This document shows positions 36,101 to 47,738 of a DNA stretch of 64,000 bases, piece after piece. The DNA is from Lomentospora prolificans (Eukaryota > Ascomycota > Sordariomycetes > Microascales > Microascaceae): contig JARFXM010000006.1 in assembly GCA_029532625.1 (NCBI GenBank), positions 868,001 to 932,000 of the forward strand, written 5' to 3'. Under the pieces are notes generated by a model. The model was not told where the DNA came from, did no database searches, and saw only the letters and a list, made by a program, of their open reading frames with translations. How positions within the stretch are numbered: position 1 is the first letter of the stretch; each line of letters begins with the position of its first letter. A program made the translations under genes and the position numbers.

Positions 36101-38405
36101 CGAAGGGACAGTTGGGATGGGGGGAAGGCATTGGCAATCAGTGAGGTTCCAGTAGAACGACATTTTCGTGGATACCCTACTGATTGCCGTTTCTCACGTG
36201 GTTTGGAGCTCCAGTTCTGGTGAAGTCAAGGATATGGGGTTGCAAGCAGGATACTCTGAACGTTCCGTCTCTCCCGGAATGTGGTCGACGTTGGAGGTGA
36301 TGGGTATCATCTTCTTGTGCTTACCATGCCGTGGCTCGAGAGGCCCGAATCGAGCCGCTCGAACTTACCCGTCGCCTCTCGGCCAACCCTCCACCCGACA
36401 ATATCTCTGAGTCTGTCCGTTTCCAGTAGGCATGGAAAAAGGGGCCGCGCCAGGAACACCCGAGAAGCCCAAGGGGGGATTCCATCTCGCGCGACAGCAA
36501 TATAATCCCGCACGCGCTTTCCCGCATGGCTGGCCCAAACTCTTCCAGGACATATCCTTCAAACGGGAAGGGTCGTCAGGTGCTTGGCCGTCTACTTAAC
36601 CCCATCACCCGCGAGAGCCCAACAGCTTCCGAAGCCACCTGGATGAGTGGCTAGGCGCATATGCGTCTGGATGCTGTAGTACCATGTAATCTCCAATCGT
36701 TTTTTTTATGCCTGCCCAGATCAAGACATCCAGCTGCTTTCTGGCAAGAATGACCCACCGACTTGTTACCACCATCGTCACAACCCGCTCCCAAAGCGTC
36801 GGTTCGGCCTCCTAGCAAGGGCCTTCGTGTCGGCTTGTTTCTTCAAAGTCACACCCCCGAGTACGTGTCGGGACCTTGCAGGTCTTGCTGATTAGCACAT
36901 GCAGGAGTTCTAGTCAGCAACGCTCCCTCTCTTCTTTTCCCCAAGAAAGAAAAAAAGAGCGTGGACATAAGGTGGGGAGCCGTGTACAAAGCAAGCTTTT
37001 TTTTCTTCCTTCTCCTTCTTTCATTCGCCTCCGTGGTCAGTAGTTCTGGCATGGCGCGTGCTCGCATATCGCGGTGGGAGAAGAATAACAAACTAAGATG
37101 ATGGTTTCGCGAGGGAGTATACTTGCGGGCTTCACGTCCGGATGGTAGGATCCGGGCTGGGCACTGTGATGCGAGCGGCGCCAGGGTCGCTGGATGACAC
37201 TGCTTTAGGCGTCATTGCGGTTGAGTAACGACTAGTGCCTCCTCCCCTAGGGCGCCGCCATATGAGCGCCGCAGTGATTAGATGTCTTGTTCTCGACTCT
37301 CGACAAGGTGGCTCGCAAGTTCAGCTTCAGGGGTGATTGTCGAGAGTTGGCAGAGCCAGCCAAGCTTGCAAAATATTCAACGTTTGGGAATCTGCTCAGG
37401 TCCGAGCCGTGGTGCCAAGGGACACGCTGGCTCCGGTAGCGGTGTCGCCTCCCATTGCTGATGAGCTTGGGCCGAGACATCTTTCCTTGTAAGCAAGAGC
37501 CATAGACGCAAGTGTGAGCTGACGGTGGAAAGTGTCTGGGTGGAGGCGGGCAGATGGTATTGCCGAGTTCCTCTACGTGGTATATGTCCACTTCGGATGA
37601 ACATTCGCTCGCCGGATACTCTCACTCCGATGCCGTACCACCTGCTGGAGGGACATTAATCAAATGTAAGGAGGGTTAAGCCGAGTCCGAGTATTGATAT
37701 TGCCCCGTGTCTTTTGGTGATGCCTCTTATGTCGATGATGCAGCTTAGTAGTGATTGAGGATACAGATCAAGCGAACCATCTGCTTATAGGCACGTCTGG
37801 GATATTCACGGAGGGTGCGCCTCTGGTCCATGGATATCCTCGCCAGCCTGTTTCGCGAGATGATCTCCCTCAAGACGGCGTTCAGCAAGGCCCAGGAATT
37901 GTCTTTAGCCTTCAGGTGATACTGCCTGGCCTCGGTCGATATAATTACCTTGCTTCGAGCCTCGTATCCCCTCGATGATAATCTCAGGTATGGTTGTACA
38001 AACGAAGCCGAGAGCCCATCCGAGAGAAACCAGCGACATTCCAGCTCCCTGTTCACCCCTGCCGGCTCTTCAGTCTCGCGTCAATGACCGCCGGGCGCGG
38101 TGTTACAAGACGTTTAGCATTACATGTTCGGAGGCATTAATAGGATTGCCTGGACATCGTTGACGTCGGTGGAAAGGCGAAGGCTCAATTCACCCAAGAC
38201 AAGGTTGAAAAACATCATTTCGTTCTAAGGTCAAGCTGACATTTCGTAACAAAGCAGGTCTATACACTTACATGAAATCCACCTTCAAGCCACAAACACT
38301 GGCTCACAGTCCTTTATCCATTCTATTATACCCGCTGCGCCGTATGCCATGCGCGCCCGTTACCAATACTTAAGGAAGACGCCCGATATCCCATTTCCCC
38401 AAGTT

Positions 38406-39249
38406 TCAAGCAGCCGGGACCCACAAGTTAAGGAACTCCAGTGTGACGGCACCCCCCTCAGACTCGACAAACCTGACCGACTCGAGGTCCTTGACGATGT
38501 AGTCGGGCTCAGCGGCGAGGACCTGCTCAACGGTGTGGCTCGTGACGAGCCCAACCACCTTACAACCGGCGTCCTTTCCGGCCTTGATGCCAGCGGGGCT
38601 ATCCTCGAGCACGAGGACGTTCTTGGAGGCGTCCCGGAGGCCGAGTTTTTCCCTGCCCATGAGATAGCACGTGGGGTCGGGCTTCCCATTCTCGACGGAC
38701 TCGGCCGTTACCAGGACGTCTGGTTTGGGGAGCGCGAGCCTGGTGAGCCAGCCAGAGACGAGAGGCGTGGTGCCGGAGGTGACGATGGCCCAGCTGCTCT
38801 TTTTCTCGATCAGGGGATCGAGGAGAGCGCGCGCGCCGGGGATCTCGATGGCGTCATCGCCGTAGTTCCTGGGGAGGGCTGCTTCCATGTTGCAGACGTC
38901 TACAGTGGCAGTTAGTTCGGACGGTTCGCTTGGAAGGAAGGGGCGATAAGGAAAAAAAGAACTAACATTCCCAGTTTGCCTTTTCGGGTGCGAGAATCTT
39001 GAGGATGTCTATACTACGGCGACCGTGGGAGGTTTGGAGAATCACCTCCGGGGACACGCCGATCTCCTCTCCGATGCTGCCCCACGGGTAGGCAAAGTTA
39101 GACGGCAGATATACCGAGTTCGGTTCAGAGAATTGTGCTTACATGTGCCAGTGTTTGACTACGGCGGGGGTCGAGTCAATGATGGTCCCGTCCATATCGA
39201 ACAGGAGGCCATCAAAGGTCTCCGTGATCGTAGGGCCGGAATAAGACAT
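38406..39249 (-). CDS. HAD-superfamily phosphatase, glycerol-3-phosphatase / 2-deoxyglucose-6-phosphatase type
   Basis: Small cytosolic phosphatase of the GPP1/GPP2-DOG1 subgroup. Members release phosphate from glycerol-3-phosphate (osmotic glycerol synthesis) or from sugar phosphates; the substrate cannot be read from sequence. Exons (minus strand) 39249-39143, 39076-38967 and 38899-38406, with introns of 66 and 67 bp, give 236 aa, close to yeast GPP1 (250 aa). HAD motif I is FDMDGTIIDS (residues ~17-26, nucleophile Asp in DMD), motif II VTSGT (~112-116), the motif III lysine is in GKPDP (~144-148), and motif IV is LEDSPAG (~170-176). The cap domain contains TSHGRRSIDIL, as in this subgroup. 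All catalytic residues are present. It is divergent from NUG1 with 893 bp between the start codons. Confidence 0.93.
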
Positions 39250-40142
39250 TACGGGCGGTGAGGGGGGAGGAAAGGGGAGGTGGCCAGTTTATATGAGAGA
39301 GAAAAGCTGCACAATCGGGCAGAAGTAACAAGTTTTACAACACTTGGAAAGGCGCTCGAGGGCAGAATAGTTTCTTCACAATGTAGTATGCTTGTTTAAG
39401 AGGGATGCTTCAATGGTGGTTCTACCTGGAGAGACGGGCAGGGTCCATGATCAAAATGGCACGGAGACGCATTTTCACGATGAGTCGGGGTTTTCCCAAG
39501 AAGAGTAATACGCTCTTTGCCTAGTTAGGAAGGCCCGCCAATCTGCGTCTGCCATTGCCACCGCCCCAAGGAATGGGAATGGGTCGGAGGCAGTCTGGCG
39601 AGTCTGCGATTGGGAGGTTGAGAGCGCATTACCGGAGTGGGACTCGGCGAGATCGAGGTCAGAGATTTTTGGGGAGAGTGTGGAAGAGAAGGTATTAGTC
39701 AGGGGGGAAATACGAAGGGCGCGTGGCGGTGCCTGGAGTCGGTACTGGCCCGCCCATCCATCGGGCGCGGAGGTGCAGAGTAGGCCGAGGGCCGGCATAC
39801 TCAAAGACGCTGGCCTTTTTTCTTTTCTTTTCTTTTTTTTTTTTTTTCGGCTTTCCCTCATAGTCTGCGCGGGTGTCTGCGTGGATTCGACGCCTGTGAC
39901 AGTTGGGCGGGGAAGGAGCGATCAAGAGGGAAGGATGGCAGTTGGATGGTGGGGCCAATTAGGCGGTGTGCCAAGGCAGAAAACTCCCCACCACTTTTTT
40001 TTTTCTAAGCGTCGCTTGTGACTTTTTTTTTCGAGCGTCGTCGTCAACTGGCGAGAGGCGTCCTTCTTCTCAACTTCGCCAACCTTCCCATTGCCCTCTC
40101 GCAGCAAAAGACAGGATCTATAGAGTCTTGGACTTTTATACA
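39250..40142. promoter_or_regulatory. shared divergent promoter region, HAD phosphatase / NUG1
   Basis: 893 bp between two divergent start codons. A T-rich pyrimidine tract (about 39816-39847) and two further T runs (about 39995-40004 and 40023-40032) lie upstream of NUG1, typical of fungal promoters that lack a TATA box. No specific factor site is claimed. Confidence 0.55.
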
Positions 40143-41894
40143 ATGGCGGGAACAATCAATAAACCCAAGAGTATGTAGTTCATCTAACCAAATTCAATCA
40201 AGGCACTTGCATCATGGTCGTTGCCTGTCACCTTTCCCACACCGCTAACACTCACTCTCTTCTTTTCCTTTCCTCTAGAGCCCAAGTCGAAGCGCGGTAC
40301 CTCGCGCTTGCGACACAAAATCGAGAAGAAGTCGGCAGCGAAGCAGAGGAAAGACAGGAAACTCGCTAAGAAGAACCCAGAATGGCGCTCCAAGCTAAAG
40401 AAGGATCCCGGCATCCCCAACTCCTTCCCTTACAAGGAAAAGGTTTTGCAAGAGATTGAGGAAAACCGCCTGAGGAAGCAGGAAGAGGCTGCGAGGAGAA
40501 AAGAGCTGGCCAAGGCCGCCAAGACTGGCGGCGCTGCGAAGGCAGAGGACGAGATGGATGATTCCGACGTCGAGGGCGACGAGGGCGACGAGTTTGACGA
40601 TACCATGGAAGTCGACGATGGTGCGGTGGACGAGTCCAATCCCATGGCTGCACTTCTTGCCAGCGCCAGGGCTGCCGCGGAAAAGTATGATAGGGAACTC
40701 CAGAGCGGAGATGATGACATGGAAGAAGACTACTCCGACGACGACGAGGGCGACTTTGGCACCCAGGAGCAGATCCCCGTTGGTCAGGCCTCGTCCAAGA
40801 GGGCATTCGAGAAGGTATACAAGCAAGTTGTCGAGCAGGCCGATGTTGTCCTGTATGTCCTCGATGCTCGAGATCCCGAAGGTACCCGGTCTCGCGAGAT
40901 TGAAAGGAGCATCATGGCAGCGGCGAGTGGTGGCAAGCGCTTGATCCTGCTTCTCAACAAGATCGATCTCATCCCTAGCGATGTCCTCAAGGCATGGCTA
41001 GCATACCTCCGCCGATACTTCCCTACCCTTCCCATCCGCGCCTCCAAGCCTTCTCCCAACGCCCACACATTCGACCACAAGGACCTGACCATACAAAGCA
41101 CGTCGGCTGCGCTCTTCAGAGCCCTCAAGGCCTACGCTGCCTCCAAGAACCTGAAGCGCGCCGTCTCTGTCGGTGTCATCGGGTACCCAAACGTCGGCAA
41201 GTCTTCCGTTATCAACGCCCTTCTTGCCAGGTTGAGCGGTGGCAGGGGCGCCAACTCGTCCAAGGCTTGCCCCGCCGGAGCCGAGGCCGGTGTCACGACT
41301 TCTATCCGTGCCGTCAAGATCGACAATAAACTCACCCTCCTCGACTCGCCCGGTGTCATTTTCCCCTCCTCCTCCCTCCAGACCTCTGGTGGTTCCGTTC
41401 CCCTCAAGACCCCCACTGACAAGCACGCCCATCTCGTCCTCCTCAACGTCGTCCCTCCCAAGCAGATCGAGGATCCCATCCCCGCCGTGACCCTCCTCCT
41501 CCGCCGCCTCTCCGCGCAGCCCGAGTTCGTCAAGAAGCTCACCGACGCCTACGACCTCCCCCCCCTGATGCGCGACGAGAAGGGCGATCCCACCACCGAC
41601 TTCCTCGTCCAGGTCGCCCGCAAGCGAGGCAGGCTTGGTAAGGGCGGGGTTCCCAACACCAACGCCGCCGCCATGACCGTTGTCACCGACTGGAGGGACG
41701 GCAGGATCCAGGGTTGGACCAAGCCGCCCGCCGCCGCCGTCGCCGAGGCCTCCTCGCTTCAAGGCATGGAATCCGGTGCCCCCGTCGAGGTGACGGCTGA
41801 TGAGAAGGTTATTGTTACCGAGTGGGCCGAGGAGTTCAAGCTGGATGGTTTGTGGGGAGACAATAGCGGCAACGATGATGCGATGCAGCAATGA
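40143..41894 (+). CDS. NUG1: nuclear GTP-binding protein NUG1
   Basis: Circularly permuted GTPase needed for maturation and nuclear export of the 60S ribosomal subunit; it acts on pre-60S particles in nucleolus and nucleoplasm. Exons 40143-40170 and 40279-41894 (108-bp intron, GTATGT...CTCTAG) encode 547 aa. The N-terminus is strongly basic (KPKSKRGTSRLRHKIEKK), the GN3L/Grn1-type RNA-binding and localisation segment, followed by a coiled-coil-like K/E region and an acidic stretch (~100-170). The GTPase motifs occur in permuted order: DARDP (~205-209), NKID (G4, ~236-239), GYPNVGKSS (G1, ~311-319), then DSPGV (G3, ~365-369), the order that defines the family. The first exon codes for only nine residues, so the ATG at 40143 rests on the good splice phase and the MAGTINKPKKPKSK junction. 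The 3' end faces DIS3. Confidence 0.95.
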
Positions 41895-42369
41895 AAAAGG
41901 ATTTTTTCTTTTATTGGCGGCAGCGGGGATGATGCGGGAAAAGAGTGATTGGAACACGTTTGGCCATGATAAGCATCGTTGTCCTCCTGTCTTATTCTCT
42001 CTTCTGGTGGGTTATTTTACTTGTTTTCTTTTTTTCTTATGATAGTTGAGATTACCGGCGTCACGGAAACCAGGGAACGGGTATCGTAATGAAAACGTTG
42101 TTTTGGTCCCAATATGCGAGTATTCACGTCATAAGTAACATAACACGTAGATGGTCAAATTCATGTGTGTAGTGGTAGTGTATATAAGAAAGACCCGTAA
42201 AGCTTGGAAGGATTGTGCAAACTCGTCTATTGGGGTTCATGATGAAGAGGAGCACTATGTTGACGACTTCAAGCACTGGCGAGAAACTTTTGGTAAAAAT
42301 GCTATTACAGGGAATCCCCATCCGTCGTATACAGTCTAATCACCACCACCGCCCGGACCTGATCCCTCT
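41895..42369. other. convergent spacer between NUG1 and DIS3
   Basis: 475 bp between two stop codons. T-rich stretches (about 41900-41912 and 42020-42040) probably belong to the NUG1 3' UTR. The overlap of the two 3' UTRs could produce complementary transcripts. No other feature is seen. Confidence 0.55.
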
Positions 42370-45300
42370 CTACTCGACCAACTCCATCTTGACGCCCCTC
42401 TTACCCGTCAACTCATCCTTCTCATCCGTAACCTTAACCTTGACCCTCTGGAACAGCTCAACGCGCACCTTCCGGCTCCCGCTCGTCTTCAGCACGTAAT
42501 TCTCTGCATCGAACTCGCTCTCCGGCTCTGGCGTAGCGAGGTCCCTCAGCCGGATTAAGCCCTCGATGCCGAACCGCGGCACGAGCACGACGAAGCCGTT
42601 GCTAAACACCTTCATGACGTAGGCGTCCTCCTCGGCGACCTTGCCCTTAAGGGCCTGGCCGACGTAGTAGGCGATGCTGGCGCGGCCTGCGAGCTGGGCG
42701 TTGCGGTGGCGGACGTTGATGTTCTTGCAGACGGCCTCGAGGCGGCCGCGCGATCGCACCGACGGGTGGACGGCCTCGTAGTCGATGGCGGCAGCGAGCT
42801 GGCGGTGGGCCATGAGGTCGGCATAGCGGCGGATGGGCGAGGTGAAGTGGGTGTAGATTTCGCTGGCGAGGCCGTAGTGCCGGAATTCCGGGTAGGCCTG
42901 GGTGCCCGAGCAAAAGTACTCCGCGCTCATCATGCATCGCGTCGCCATGATGCGGATGAGGGTGTTGAAGAAAGGGTTCTCTGGGTCGACGCACATGTCG
43001 AGGGAGTCGGCGAGCGCCTTGCTCGAGTCCGTGCGGAGCTCGAGGCCCTTCTTCACCTTGAGCTGGTTGGACAGCTCGTCGAAGTTGGTCTTTGGGGGTG
43101 GGGCGTGGCGGCGGAGGATGGCCGTCTGCGGGAAGGCCTCGTAGATTTTGCGGGCGACGCTGACGTTGGCGAAGAGCATGAATTCCTCGACTAGGGAGTT
43201 AGTGTCTAGCAGCTTCTTCGTCTTGACGTCGATAGGGTCCGAGGTTTCCGACTCCATCTGGACTTTCACTTCAGGAGAAGATAGGCTGAGCGCACCGGCG
43301 TCCATCCTCTTTTGTTTTAGCTTCTTCGAGAGCATCATGAGCATGCGCATTCCCTTGGTCAAGTCATCTTGTTGCGAGGGATCGTCGATCCTCAGCTGTG
43401 CTTGTTCATAGCTGAACGCCTCGCGAGACTTGATGACGGACTTTGTGTACTTGACGTTGATGATATCGGCGTCTTCGTTCACCTCCCAAATCACCGAGAA
43501 AGCAAAGCGTTCTACATACGGCTTCAAGGAGCAGAGATCGGTACCCAGTAGCATTGGAAGCATGTCAATACGCTTATCAACGAGGTAGACAGTCGTACCA
43601 CGGATGCTGGCCTCTGTATCCATGGCGTTGGCTGGCTTTACAAAGTGAGACACGTCCGCAATGTGGACACCCACTTCGTAGTTGCCGTTGTCCAAAGCTC
43701 TCGCATGAAGAGCATCATCAATATCCTGGCATCCGACAGGGTCGATACTGCAAATAAGGAGGTGCCTCAGGTCAGCGCGGTCCCTCCAGCCGGGATCCTC
43801 CGTGCTCGCAGGTACCTTCCAGTCATGGCCTTCCTTGGGGAGACAATCCAAGACTGTCTTTGGGAACGGTCGATACTGAACGTCGTATTCCAAGAGCAGC
43901 GCCTCAGTTTCGGCGGCCTTGGTCTCGAGCTCACCCAAGGAGCGGACAAGATGACCTGTTGGATGCCGTGTATCCCGCCCCCAAGCGTCAATGGCGACGA
44001 GGAGCCGCTTTCCAAGAAGTTCGGCTACCTGTCTGGTCCGGAGACGGATCTTGGGAATTCGCTTATCCATGGGGATCAAGAAGACGCTATCCATCTTGCG
44101 GCCTTGGCCGCCACCACGACTTACGGAAGAAGGGTCAATGTGACCGACGTATTGCCGCCAGTTGCGCTTGATGACACCGACGACCCTGGCGGTCGGTTGC
44201 GCTCGCCCTTCCGTAGTTTTGCTGTGAATCTTCTTCACTTCTTCTTGGAGCAGTTTCCGCTCTTTTTCGGATACAAAATCACCCGTCTCTTCGCCGTCTG
44301 CGTTTTCGTTCTTGGTGACAGCCTCCTCCTCGATAATTGTAGTTGATGGTTCTTTCCACTGCTCTTTAGGAAGAACCTCTACAACAACGACGTCTCCATC
44401 GACGGAACGGTTTATGTTTTCACGGCCAAGGATAAGTAGTGGCTTCGTGAATGCGGGGACTTTGATCGAACCCTCAAGGTAGTTGTATGGAGACACGTTG
44501 AAGATGCCCTGATGCAGAAGACCAGCCTTAACGCCGGTCATCATCTTGGATAACGTAAAGTACTCGGCGTAGAAGAACTCTGAGGGCTTGTGGATCAAAT
44601 CGCGAGTCTGGGATTCGGCCACCATATCTAGTAACCGCTCACCGTCCTCAACCCCGCCGAGGTAATCGGCGAGAGTCTGCGCAGGTACCCCCGCTTCCTT
44701 CGCCTTCTTGATGTTGTTTCGGTCATCGGTTAGCATGACAACAGCAGGAATCTTTTGCGCCTTGGTCTTCGCAAGGTGCTCGTTGTACCACTGGACAGCT
44801 CGTCGAATAGCACGATCATTTCTGTCATTAATAGTCTCGTTCTCTTCTCGTTTGACGTAAGTTTCCAAGCGAAACTCGTTGAAGAAGACGTAAAATCTCT
44901 TTTCGTCACTCTTGGTTAAGCTGATTAGGCGGTTATAGAGAGGCAGAGATCTGTTCCTCAACTCCTCAAGGACCGTCTGCAGGATGATGACGTCGTGAAA
45001 CACGGAGCTCTGCTCAAAGACATCCATCGCGTTAAGGAGCGCATTAGTGTCAGGGACGACATAATGACCCCGTGGAAAAGCTTTGGTCCCCGCCGGTTTC
45101 TCGGAGAGGACGAAGGGTAGATCTAGGGAGTTGAGTCAGTTTTCGGCGGTCATAATCCCCTCGTTGGAGTTTCTCAACAACTCTTACCATTTCCGGCAGC
45201 ATCTCTAGGCGCAGATTGGCGGCACTTTTTACATAGCTTGGAGGAACACGGGATATCTTGCCGAAGGTAGACCTCACGCACGATCTTCTGCACTTTGCCC

Positions 45301-45383
45301 CTCTTCGTCGAGCGGACAAAGGTCTTGCTAGAGATATTGCTGGCGAAAGGGTCCGCCTCGAGAGTTCTTTTTAAGCTCGTCAT
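42370..45383 (-). CDS. DIS3: exosome complex exonuclease DIS3/RRP44
   Basis: Catalytic subunit of the RNA exosome, combining 3'-5' exonuclease and endonuclease activities for rRNA processing and RNA decay. Exons (minus strand) 45383-45188 and 45122-42370 (65-bp intron) encode 982 aa, normal length. The CR3 cysteine motif CSSKLCKKC is at ~46-54. The PIN domain (~85-260) begins with VPDTNALL, giving the metal-binding Asp90, and includes LEELRNRS. Cold-shock domains follow. The RNB domain has DPVGCQDIDDAL at ~526-537, containing the catalytic aspartates, and a C-terminal S1 domain ends the protein (RVKVKVTDEKDELTGKRGVKMELVE region). An upstream in-frame ATG at 45440 exists, but MTSLKR at 45383 matches the usual N-terminus better. 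Codon use agrees with its neighbours. Confidence 0.96.
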
Positions 45384-45836
45384 CTCGGATGCGTGGTACA
45401 GCGATGAATTATCTTTAATGACTCTACGTTGTGTCCTCAAAGAAAGTCACACTCTGTTGGCCAGGGGCGAAATGCGCTGTGTTGACTGTGATGGCGAGAA
45501 AGAATTTGTGGTAGAGGGGCTGCGTTTGAGTGACGAATTAGAGCAGCCTTCGCGCTTGCTTATCGTTATCAGCCGCCCGGCACGGATACTGGGAATTGCG
45601 TCTAGCACTGTTGGAAATGGCCCGCACCAGAAACCAACAGCAGGGTACGACTATCTAGGCTCCACATAAGGAGGGTCGCGTTCCAAAGACCAGGTGAGAC
45701 AAGAATAGTTTGTCTACATGTGCTCCCCACATGAAATAATAATAGGTTTGTGCCCTCCTATATGCCGAGCTACGGATGATGAGATGATATGGAAATGGTC
45801 GGTCAGGAACTTTGAAGGGTGAGGAAACGAGGTAAG

Positions 45837-45868
45837 TCACGTGTACGCCCACGGTCACCACGGTGACC
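45837..45868. promoter_or_regulatory. E-box GTCACGTG and GGTCACC-AC-GGTGACC dyad upstream of DIS3
   Basis: GTCACGTG (45837-45844) matches the bHLH (Cbf1-like) consensus. Nine bases on lies a perfect 7-bp inverted repeat, GGTCACC (45853-45859) and GGTGACC (45862-45868), with a two-base spacer. Both are ~450-490 bp upstream of the DIS3 start codon. The pairing suggests regulatory sites, but function is inferred only. Confidence 0.35.
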
Positions 45869-47654
45869 TGGCCGCTCATTCTCACTCCAAAGTAACCTAG
45901 ACTTGCTGGATGTCTCCAGGAAACCACACTCTTTTCTCCCAGGTTCCCCTCAGACCGAATCATAACTTCCTCCGACCACTCAGATGTAGGCACACAAAAG
46001 TCGAGGTAATCTGAAGCCATTCATTAGGCTCTTCCTTCGACCGAGCCGTTCCCGACCCTTCTACCAATGACGAGGGCGATCGGTCGAGCTACTCCCGCAC
46101 CCACCGCCATCATCCCCTACACCAAAAATCCACGTCCCTCAATTCCATGTAGCTACGGTCGCCTCGCTGAGTTTAACCGTCGTCACAAAAACCCCCCACC
46201 GAGACGCCCGTCTGATGATTTGCTCGTCAGTGAGAGTGGTAGGTTACAAGGGCTTATTAATATGCTAATGCTTGACTTGAATCATATGATCTACAGCACA
46301 ATTCAGCCGGCGACTTTTGCCATATTGCCCCTTCTCGCGACCTTTACGATTCGGACAGGCTGGTACTTGTATGCAGGCACTACAGAGTTTCTGGTAATCT
46401 CGACGCGTTAAACATGTTTGGGGCGTGGCGTCTCATCTCAGTGCTCGTGTCCCCTGGCGTATTCTTATGGAAGACTTGATCCCGGGGGGATCGACGGAAG
46501 TCGGGATGCCAAGCTCTGGAGACGTGTTATCCGCATGGGTTGGTATCTCCTAAGGGGCCTCGTTGCTCCTAGCGAGTTCGCCCGTGGCCGGTTCCTCGCC
46601 TCGAACGAGGGTCTGAAGGGTCGGTGGGAGGGACTGTGCTGAGTACGCTTGTTCACTTGCCGACAACCTACCTTCATGATATCGTATCCCACTGCAGTCC
46701 AATCAAGAAAGCGAAGTCACCCCAAGTCGGTGGTAGGCGGCCAATGCTACTTGGTGCGAAATAAAGAGCAGTCACATTCGGGAACTTAGCTTTGGAGCAT
46801 CAATTTGTGAGCCGCATCCTTTCGGTTGCCTCGACGTGAAGGCAACTCACCAAGGCACGACTCGACTAGCGGAGAGTCTGTATACGGGTCTAACACTCCC
46901 CGCGTGAGCCTAAACAGGGGCTCCTATGCAAAATCTTCTACAGATCCAGAGTTCCTAACCAACCATCCTATATCTATCCTGCTGTGAGATCAAAGGGGAT
47001 TGCACTGTTTTGGATGTGGATAAGTCCAGTTCCCTGCCCTCAACAACAGAGCGCCTGGCGCGGCGACCAATGGGGGCCCCCGAATCTTGACTGACACAAG
47101 AGTACGGTATACCGTAGCGTCCTTGAGGTGGGTACTCGAAACTCAACACTGAGACCCAATGGAGAGACTGCTGCCCAAGTTAACCCCTGACTGTGCTGCG
47201 TCGGCCTTGTTTTGAGTTCTCGGAGAATTCAACCCTACTGCGAGCAATGTCAAAATGCCCGCGGCAGTTGCGGGCTGGGGAACTTGCCGGCTACTCTGCG
47301 ATCGTCACAGGGATCAAAACAGGAGGCCATCGGGGTGGGTAGGACGATCGGTTTAGCGAAGCTGTGTGGCTGGTTGACCGGCCCCTGAAGGTGGGAATGG
47401 AGGGCCGGGAATCTATGACCGCCAGGTTTTGTGCCCTTCACGAGCCCAGGTGCAGCACTCCGCAGCCGAGACGCACAAAGATTGCGAAGAAGAGTGGCAA
47501 ACAGACCAACTAGGCGTGTTATAGAGGCAAGTGGAAGAAGGTGGGATGTGGCGGAGGGGCGATGCAGGTGCGGGAGGGTAAGGGTGTCATCCGCGAAGCA
47601 GAGGGACGCGCGAGTGAGCCTCCTGAATTGGCAGAGGGCGAGTGAGGGAGAGAA

Positions 47655-47662
<8 letters not shown>

Positions 47663-47696
<34 letters not shown>

Positions 47697-47738
47697 GCGT
47701 TAGCGGGAAGATGTGCCATTCTCTCTCTCTCTCTCTCT
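47663..47738. repeat. (AG)n and (TC)n inverted microsatellite pair
   Basis: An AG run of 33 bp (47663-47695), preceded by imperfect GA-rich sequence from ~47642, is followed after 24 bp by a TC run of 19 bp (47720-47738). The two arms are complementary, so the region can fold into a hairpin with a stem of up to 19 bp. Confidence 0.8.

Larger units (their letters stand above)
18921..38405. other. gene-free stretch of about 19.5 kb
   Basis: The first ~1 kb is the promoter and leader of the homeodomain gene. In the rest, no frame on either strand shows a recognisable domain. The longest open frames (22126-22788 minus, 24082-24810 minus, 19713-20348 plus) have unbiased composition and are overlapped by equally good antisense frames. 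No reverse transcriptase, integrase, transposase, rRNA or convincing tRNA was found, and base composition stays near 50% GC rather than AT-rich. Landmarks are long homopolymers, a G4 motif, a CA-rich microsatellite (20402-20430) and a small hairpin at 30160. Non-coding RNAs or genes made of many short exons could be missed by eye. Confidence 0.55.

Noticed and set aside
40998..41957. 319-codon minus-strand frame opposite NUG1
   Set aside because: Antisense shadow of the GTPase coding sequence, with no motif of its own.
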